64,000 bases of DNA from Bacteroidales bacterium (lineage in GTDB: Bacteria; Bacteroidota; Bacteroidia; Bacteroidales; VadinHA17), in contig JAJFVL010000029.1 in assembly GCA_021371855.1 (NCBI GenBank), positions 186,001 to 250,000 on the forward strand. Reading direction: 5' to 3'. The position numbers and the translations under genes were made by a program. The notes under the pieces were generated by a model. That model worked only from the letters and a program-made list of their open reading frames with translations. It did not search any database and was not told the DNA's origin. Numbering within the stretch: the stretch's first letter is position 1; every line of letters starts with the position of its first letter. Of this stretch, positions 59,854 through 64,000 are shown in pieces.

Positions 59854-62853
59854 ATGACTACGTCTGACGAAATATTGGATCTGCAAAAATATGACTTTAC
59901 CGACACATCATTCAACCTTCTGATGCAGAAGCGAATACATCGTGTACTCATTATCTGCAGTAATTATGATAATTACATGCTTGAAGAAGATGGCCGAATT
60001 GATGAGCAGATATTTAATGAATATGCTTCTCTTAACCTGACATATCCTCCGACATTTGTCCAGACCGATAATGCTGACGATGCTCTCAAAATATTGCAGG
60101 ATGGGAATATTGATCTTGTCATTTCAATGCTGAGCCTTAAGGGTACGGATGTTTTCGGCCTTGCAAAAAAGATCAAGTCGAAATATGAAAATATCCCCAT
60201 AGTGGTGCTTACTTATTTTTCACGTGAAGTGTCTCTCCGTCTTGAAGGGGAGGATCTCAGTGCTATTGATTATGTTTTCTGCTGGCTTGGTGATGCATCT
60301 CTTATTCTGGCAATAATTAAGTTGATTGAAGATAAGATGAATGCTGAAAATGATATTGAAAATGTCGGCGTTCAGGCAATTATCCTGGTTGAAAACTCAA
60401 TAAGATATATCTCTTCATACCTTCCGCATATTTACAGGATTGTGCTTTTGCAATCACTTGATTTTCAGCGTGAAGCATTGAATGAGCATCAAAGGACTCT
60501 TAAAATGAGGGGACGGCCCAAAATACTTCTTGCAAACAATTTCAATGATGCTGTCAACCTGTATAAAAAATATAAGAATAATGTTCTGGGAGTAATTTCT
60601 GATATCAGCTATAAAAGAGATAATGAACAGGACGAAAATGCGGGTATAGAATTATGCAAACTGGTAATGGCCGATGATGACCAGGTCCCCTTCCTCTTAC
60701 AGTCATCGAGTATTGAACATAAGAAGATAGCAGAAGAGCTTGGAGCAGGGTTTATTAATAAATACTCAAAATCATTGTCACTTGAATTAAGGAACTTCAT
60801 TATTCAGCACCTTGCATTTGGACCTTTTGTATTCAGGAACCCTGATACCCTTGAGCCTATTGCCACTGCTACCGATTTGCAGAGCCTTCAACAGAAATTA
60901 CTCACTATCCCCGACAGTACACTTAGATTCCATGCCAGGAGGAATCATTTCTCAAAATGGTTAAATGCAAGAGCGTTATTCCCTGTCGCCCAGATGTTTA
61001 AATACATAAGGGAAGAGGATTTTAATACTATGGATGAGTTACGGAAGTTTCTTTATGTAGCAATATCGAGCTTCCGCTTCGGAAAAGGCAGGGGAGTTAT
61101 AGCGAAGTTTGATAAGACTAGTTTTGATGAATACCAGATATTTTCCCGCATTGGGGATGGCTCGATCGGAGGGAAAGCCAGGGGACTTGCCTTTATAAAC
61201 AGGATAATAAAAAACAATAAATTATTCAATAAGTTTCCTGGTGTGCTTATCACTATCCCGAGAACCGTTGTGTTAAGTACCGACATCTTTGATGATTTCA
61301 TGGATCACAACAATCTCTATTCCGTGGCACTGTCTGATCTCTCGGATGATGAGATTCTCAACAGGTTTATCAATGCTGAACTACCTGGTCATGTTTATCA
61401 GGATTTATATGCATTTCTGGCTGTTTCAAAAAATTTCCCGATTGCCATCCGTTCTTCCAGTAAGCTTGAAGATTCCCATTATCAGCCATTTGCTGGTATT
61501 TATTCGACTTATATGATACCCAGGATTTCGGATAATAAGATGATGATTAAAATGTTATCCGATGCGATAAAAGAAGTTTATGCTTCAGTTTATTACAAGG
61601 CGAGCAAGGCATACATGACTGCTACTGCCAATGTTATTGATGAGGAGAGGATGGGTATTATTCTCCAGGAGGTATGCGGAAACTCTCATGGTGGAATCTA
61701 TTATCCGACATTGTCAGGTGTTGCACGATCTATAAATTACTATCCGATCGGCTCAGAGAAAGCTGAAGATGGGATTGTGAATGTTGCTTTTGGCCTTGGA
61801 AAACTGATAGTTGAAGGAGGAATATCTCTCAGGTTTTCACCCAAGTATCCAAAAAAAATTCTTCAGCTTTCATCGCCCAACGAAGCAATAAGGGATACTC
61901 AAAAAGTGTTTTGTGCACTCGATCTTAATTATAATAGTTTTGTTCCTTCAACTGATGATGGCGTGAATATCCTTAAGATTGATATTAAAGATGCGAATAA
62001 TGAAACTGCAATGAAATATGTTGCATCAACATACGACAGGAATAATAATATGCTACGTGATGGAATAATTTATCAGGGGCAGCGGATAATTACCTTTTCA
62101 AATATATTGCAAAATAAGACGTTCCCTTTGGCTGAAATTGTAAGTACTCTTCTTGAGATTGGACAGAAGGAAATGAACAATCCGGTTGAAATGGAATTTG
62201 CTGCAAACCTTGAAACACCGGCCGGTACTCCGAAAATTTTCAACTTTCTGCAGATAAGACCTATAGTACATTCAGAGGAGGCACATAGTATCAATCTCGA
62301 TCATATTAAAACAGAACAGTCAATTATCTATTCCGAGTCAGCTCTCGGAAATGGTGTCTTTAAAGGTATTCATGACCTTGTTTATGTGAAACCGGAATCT
62401 TTTAATGCAGCAAATAATAAAAATGTGGCAACTGAGATTGAGAAGATAAACGCATTGTTCCTGAAAGGGGGAATCGGATATGTTCTTATCGGCCCCGGAC
62501 GATGGGGATCGGCTGACCCATGGCTTGGGATCCCGGTTAAATGGCCACAGATATCGGCAGCCAGAATTATCATTGAATCGGGATTAAAGAACTACAGGAT
62601 AGATCCAAGCCAGGGAACTCATTTCTTCCAGAATCTCACCTCATTCAGGGTAGGATATTTTACAATTAATCCTTATATTAAAGAGGGTTATTATGATGTT
62701 GAATATCTTAATAAACTTGAAGCTATATACGAAGATAATTTTATAAGACACATCAGGTTTGAGAATCCCCTCGAGGTAATGATTGATGGAAAGAAACATA
62801 AGGGGGTGATCATGAAACCAGCCTTGAGTGCTTCAGACAATAAGAATTATTAA
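59854..62853 (+). CDS. Two receiver-like domains / PPDK-type ATP-grasp protein (small paralog)
   Basis: A 999-residue paralog of the preceding protein without the GAF-like N-domain, starting 15 bases after it. Receiver-like fold 1 (about 28-160) has VISMLSL at the phospho-Asp strand and looks inactive. Fold 2 (about 175-310) keeps VISDISY but its acidic pocket is VEN instead of VED. The ATP-grasp part has GDGSIGGKARGL near 433, IAIRSSSKLEDS near 530 and FNFLQIRPIV near 796, keeping the dikinase-like Arg. The C-terminus has GPGRWGSADPWLGIPVKWP near 880. Again no phosphohistidine or PEP domain. Annotation as pyruvate phosphate dikinase would mislead. Confidence 0.8.
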   Translation: MTTSDEILDLQKYDFTDTSFNLLMQKRIHRVLIICSNYDNYMLEEDGRIDEQIFNEYASLNLTYPPTFVQTDNADDALKILQDGNIDLVISMLSLKGTDVFGLAKKIKSKYENIPIVVLTYFSREVSLRLEGEDLSAIDYVFCWLGDASLILAIIKLIEDKMNAENDIENVGVQAIILVENSIRYISSYLPHIYRIVLLQSLDFQREALNEHQRTLKMRGRPKILLANNFNDAVNLYKKYKNNVLGVISDISYKRDNEQDENAGIELCKLVMADDDQVPFLLQSSSIEHKKIAEELGAGFINKYSKSLSLELRNFIIQHLAFGPFVFRNPDTLEPIATATDLQSLQQKLLTIPDSTLRFHARRNHFSKWLNARALFPVAQMFKYIREEDFNTMDELRKFLYVAISSFRFGKGRGVIAKFDKTSFDEYQIFSRIGDGSIGGKARGLAFINRIIKNNKLFNKFPGVLITIPRTVVLSTDIFDDFMDHNNLYSVALSDLSDDEILNRFINAELPGHVYQDLYAFLAVSKNFPIAIRSSSKLEDSHYQPFAGIYSTYMIPRISDNKMMIKMLSDAIKEVYASVYYKASKAYMTATANVIDEERMGIILQEVCGNSHGGIYYPTLSGVARSINYYPIGSEKAEDGIVNVAFGLGKLIVEGGISLRFSPKYPKKILQLSSPNEAIRDTQKVFCALDLNYNSFVPSTDDGVNILKIDIKDANNETAMKYVASTYDRNNNMLRDGIIYQGQRIITFSNILQNKTFPLAEIVSTLLEIGQKEMNNPVEMEFAANLETPAGTPKIFNFLQIRPIVHSEEAHSINLDHIKTEQSIIYSESALGNGVFKGIHDLVYVKPESFNAANNKNVATEIEKINALFLKGGIGYVLIGPGRWGSADPWLGIPVKWPQISAARIIIESGLKNYRIDPSQGTHFFQNLTSFRVGYFTINPYIKEGYYDVEYLNKLEAIYEDNFIRHIRFENPLEVMIDGKKHKGVIMKPALSASDNKNY

Positions 62854-62877
62854 CTCCTTAATAAACGATATAATACA

Positions 62878-63285
62878 ATGGAAACAGCAAGAACAAAATA
62901 TATTGGTGATCTCAGGACTGAAATAGTTCACATCCATTCAGGTAGCCTGATAACGACTGATGCACCTGTCGATAATAAAGGAAAAGGTGAATATTTTTCG
63001 CCAACCGATATGGTCTCTTCAGCACTTGGAAGCTGCATATTCACTATTATGGGTATTGCAGCGAGAGAAAATGGATTTTCTATAGATGGAAGCTCATGCA
63101 AGATCACTAAGATCATGACTGAAAACCCAAGGAAGATAGGGGAAATTAAAATTGAGTTCGATTTTACAGGGAACACTTATACAGATAAGCAGAAAAAAAT
63201 TCTGGAATATTGCGTTAAAAACTGTCCTGTCTCACGATCGTTAAATGAGTCAGTATTTCAGAATGTTACCCTGAAGTTTAAATAA
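62878..63285 (+). CDS. OsmC/Ohr family peroxiredoxin-like protein
   Basis: A 135-residue OsmC-fold protein. The first redox Cys is in VSSALGSCIFTIM near residue 49 and the second in YCVKNCPVSRSL near 120, the spacing used for thiol-dependent hydroperoxide reduction. GNPRKIGEIKIEFDFTG-like central strands fit the YhfA/OsmC subgroup (here ENPRKIGEIKIEF). It follows the small PPDK-like paralog by 24 bases and is probably in the same transcript, linking the pair to redox stress or to the ferredoxin enzyme nearby; this link is inference. Confidence 0.9.
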   Translation: METARTKYIGDLRTEIVHIHSGSLITTDAPVDNKGKGEYFSPTDMVSSALGSCIFTIMGIAARENGFSIDGSSCKITKIMTENPRKIGEIKIEFDFTGNTYTDKQKKILEYCVKNCPVSRSLNESVFQNVTLKFK

Positions 63286-63410
63286 GGGACCAAAGATACG
63301 GGGGCGCAGAGTTCAGGGTACTTTTCTTGATTCAACTCCTGGTTTTGCTTCGCTGAAGCTACTCACAGCGCCGCCGGTAAGCCTTTGTCGGTCGATGGAA
63401 AGCGAAGTAG

Positions 63411-63430
63411 TGGAGTGGGGTGGGGTGGGT
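63411..63430 (+). other. G-rich tract with quadruplex potential
   Basis: GGAGTGGGGTGGGGTGGG gives four closely spaced G runs, one of only two G. It lies between the convergent osmC and fabD genes. Only a two-layer quadruplex is possible on all four runs. Confidence 0.35.
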
Positions 63431-63440
63431 TAAAACCTTT

Positions 63441-63494
63441 ATACTTTTACCGCTTCCACAGCCTTTCCTGCATCTACAGCTTCCGGAACCTTTC
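63441..63494. repeat. Degenerate 9-bp-periodic array beside fabD
   Basis: From TTTTACCGC onward the sequence can be cut into 9-base units (TTTTACCGC, TTCCACAGC, CTTTCCTGC, ATCTACAGC, TTCCGGAAC, CTTTCTCAG) with a repeated pyrimidine-rich start and AGC-like end. This matches the inverted-orientation units of the array at 6700-6753 (CTTTATAGC, TTTTAAAGC). The last unit runs into the fabD stop. Weak but suggestive. Confidence 0.4.
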
Positions 63495-64000
63495 TCAGAT
63501 GGTTGCTCCTTCAGTAATAATATCTTTATCTATCTTCTTTATCAGTCCCTGAAGCACACAGCCCGGACCTACCTCAGTGAATGAGGTTACACCGTCCGAG
63601 ATCATGTTTATTATGCTTTGTGTCCATAAAACAGGGGATGTCAGTTGTAACACAAGATTTGATTTTATAGTTTCTGGTTCTACAGATGGTCTGGCGCTGA
63701 CATTTTGATAGACAGGGCATATCGGCTTCCTGAAAGTCGTGGTTTTTATTGCTTCTTCGAGTTCCAGACGGGCGGATTCCATAAGAGGTGAGTGAAAAGC
63801 CCCGCTGACTGACAGTTTAAGAGCTCTTTTTGCACCCTTCTCTTTCAACTGCTCAATAGCTTTATCAATCCCTTCATTTGAACCCGAGATGACTATCTGT
63901 CCCGGACTGTTATAATTAGCAGGGACAACGATCTCATTAATGGAAGCACAAACCTCTTCGACAATCTTATCATCGAGACCAATAATAGCTGCCATTGTCG
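63495..64000 (-). CDS. fabD: Malonyl CoA-acyl carrier protein transacylase, C-terminal part (start beyond window)
   Basis: FabD loads malonyl groups on ACP for fatty acid synthesis. The visible part starts near residue 120 of the usual protein (AAIIGLDDK), contains SPGQIVISGSNEGIDKAIE, the catalytic His in VSGAFHSPLM and TEVGPGCVLQGLIKKI at the end. The nucleophile GHSLGE lies beyond the window edge. The frame is open to base 64000, so the ATG at 63995 is not the start. It converges with osmC. Confidence 0.93.
   Translation of the reverse strand, partial: TMAAIIGLDDKIVEEVCASINEIVVPANYNSPGQIVISGSNEGIDKAIEQLKEKGAKRALKLSVSGAFHSPLMESARLELEEAIKTTTFRKPICPVYQNVSARPSVEPETIKSNLVLQLTSPVLWTQSIINMISDGVTSFTEVGPGCVLQGLIKKIDKDIITEGATI

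Noticed and set aside
56398..62853. Annotation of the two large proteins as pyruvate phosphate dikinase or PEP synthase
   Set aside because: Only the ATP-grasp part is present; no phosphohistidine or PEP-binding domain motifs were found.

Overview
The window reads as a chromosomal segment of an AT-rich member of the phylum Bacteroidota, most likely from the Bacteroidales or a related marine/anaerobic lineage. The signs are the ssb-gldE-gldD gliding-gene block, a type IX secretion C-terminal tail on a carboxypeptidase, a DUF4249 lipoprotein beside a TonB-dependent receptor, the pdxJ / nadK-DUF6089-uppS-bamA-ompH-ompH-murI order, a bacteroidete-type GGGP synthase, and repeated copies of the Bacteroidota promoter box TAnnTTTG (several with TTTG about 19 bases upstream). 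Shine-Dalgarno sequences are not generally evident. Fused KorA plus KorB suggests ferredoxin-linked, at least partly anaerobic carbon metabolism.

Layout. 1-5.6 kb: end of a UbiD-type decarboxylase, a SpoIIE-type phosphatase convergent with a kinase-like/receiver hybrid whose ATPase region looks decayed, and three small envelope proteins. 5.7-14.4 kb: PPK2, a striking 9-bp-periodic inverted repeat array, hisS, hutH, ychF, a secreted M14 carboxypeptidase and a PafA-like phosphatase lacking expected metal ligands. 14.4-19.9 kb: an AT-rich accessory stretch with a lipoprotein gene bracketed by 18-bp inverted repeats, a gene-poor stretch, and a DUF4249/TonB receptor pair. 19.9-26.1 kb: ssb-gldE-gldD-PPTase-GGGP synthase (minus strand), divergent from hup, a 29-codon basic protein gene and rng. 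26.2-36 kb: dsbD, lnt, two transporters, an M19 dipeptidase, and an acyltransferase-SDR-VOC cluster. 36-41.4 kb: a minus-strand housekeeping run (manA, MORN-like lipoprotein, engB, prs, rplY, pth, S4 protein). 41.5-53 kb: udk, exonuclease, hydrolase, pdxJ, CBS protein, nadK, two outer-membrane proteins, uppS, bamA, two Skp/OmpH chaperones, murI. 53.3-64 kb: korAB, two giant tandem paralogs, an OsmC protein and the 3' part of fabD.

The most unusual system is at 56.4-63.3 kb: two adjacent large proteins (1146 and 999 aa) that each join two receiver-like domains to the nucleotide-binding (ATP-grasp) domain of pyruvate phosphate dikinase / PEP synthase, without the phosphohistidine and PEP-binding domains that make those enzymes work. 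In their place is a conserved C-terminal block around a GPGRWG motif. They sit just after korAB, behind their own promoter-like sequence and with an osmC gene. They look like an ATP-dependent signalling or protein-modifying pair rather than dikinases; the partner and reaction cannot be told from sequence.

No tRNA, rRNA, CRISPR array, transposase or integrase gene was recognised. Starts were moved from the longest reading frame where an internal ATG, a signal peptide or a promoter position made more sense.
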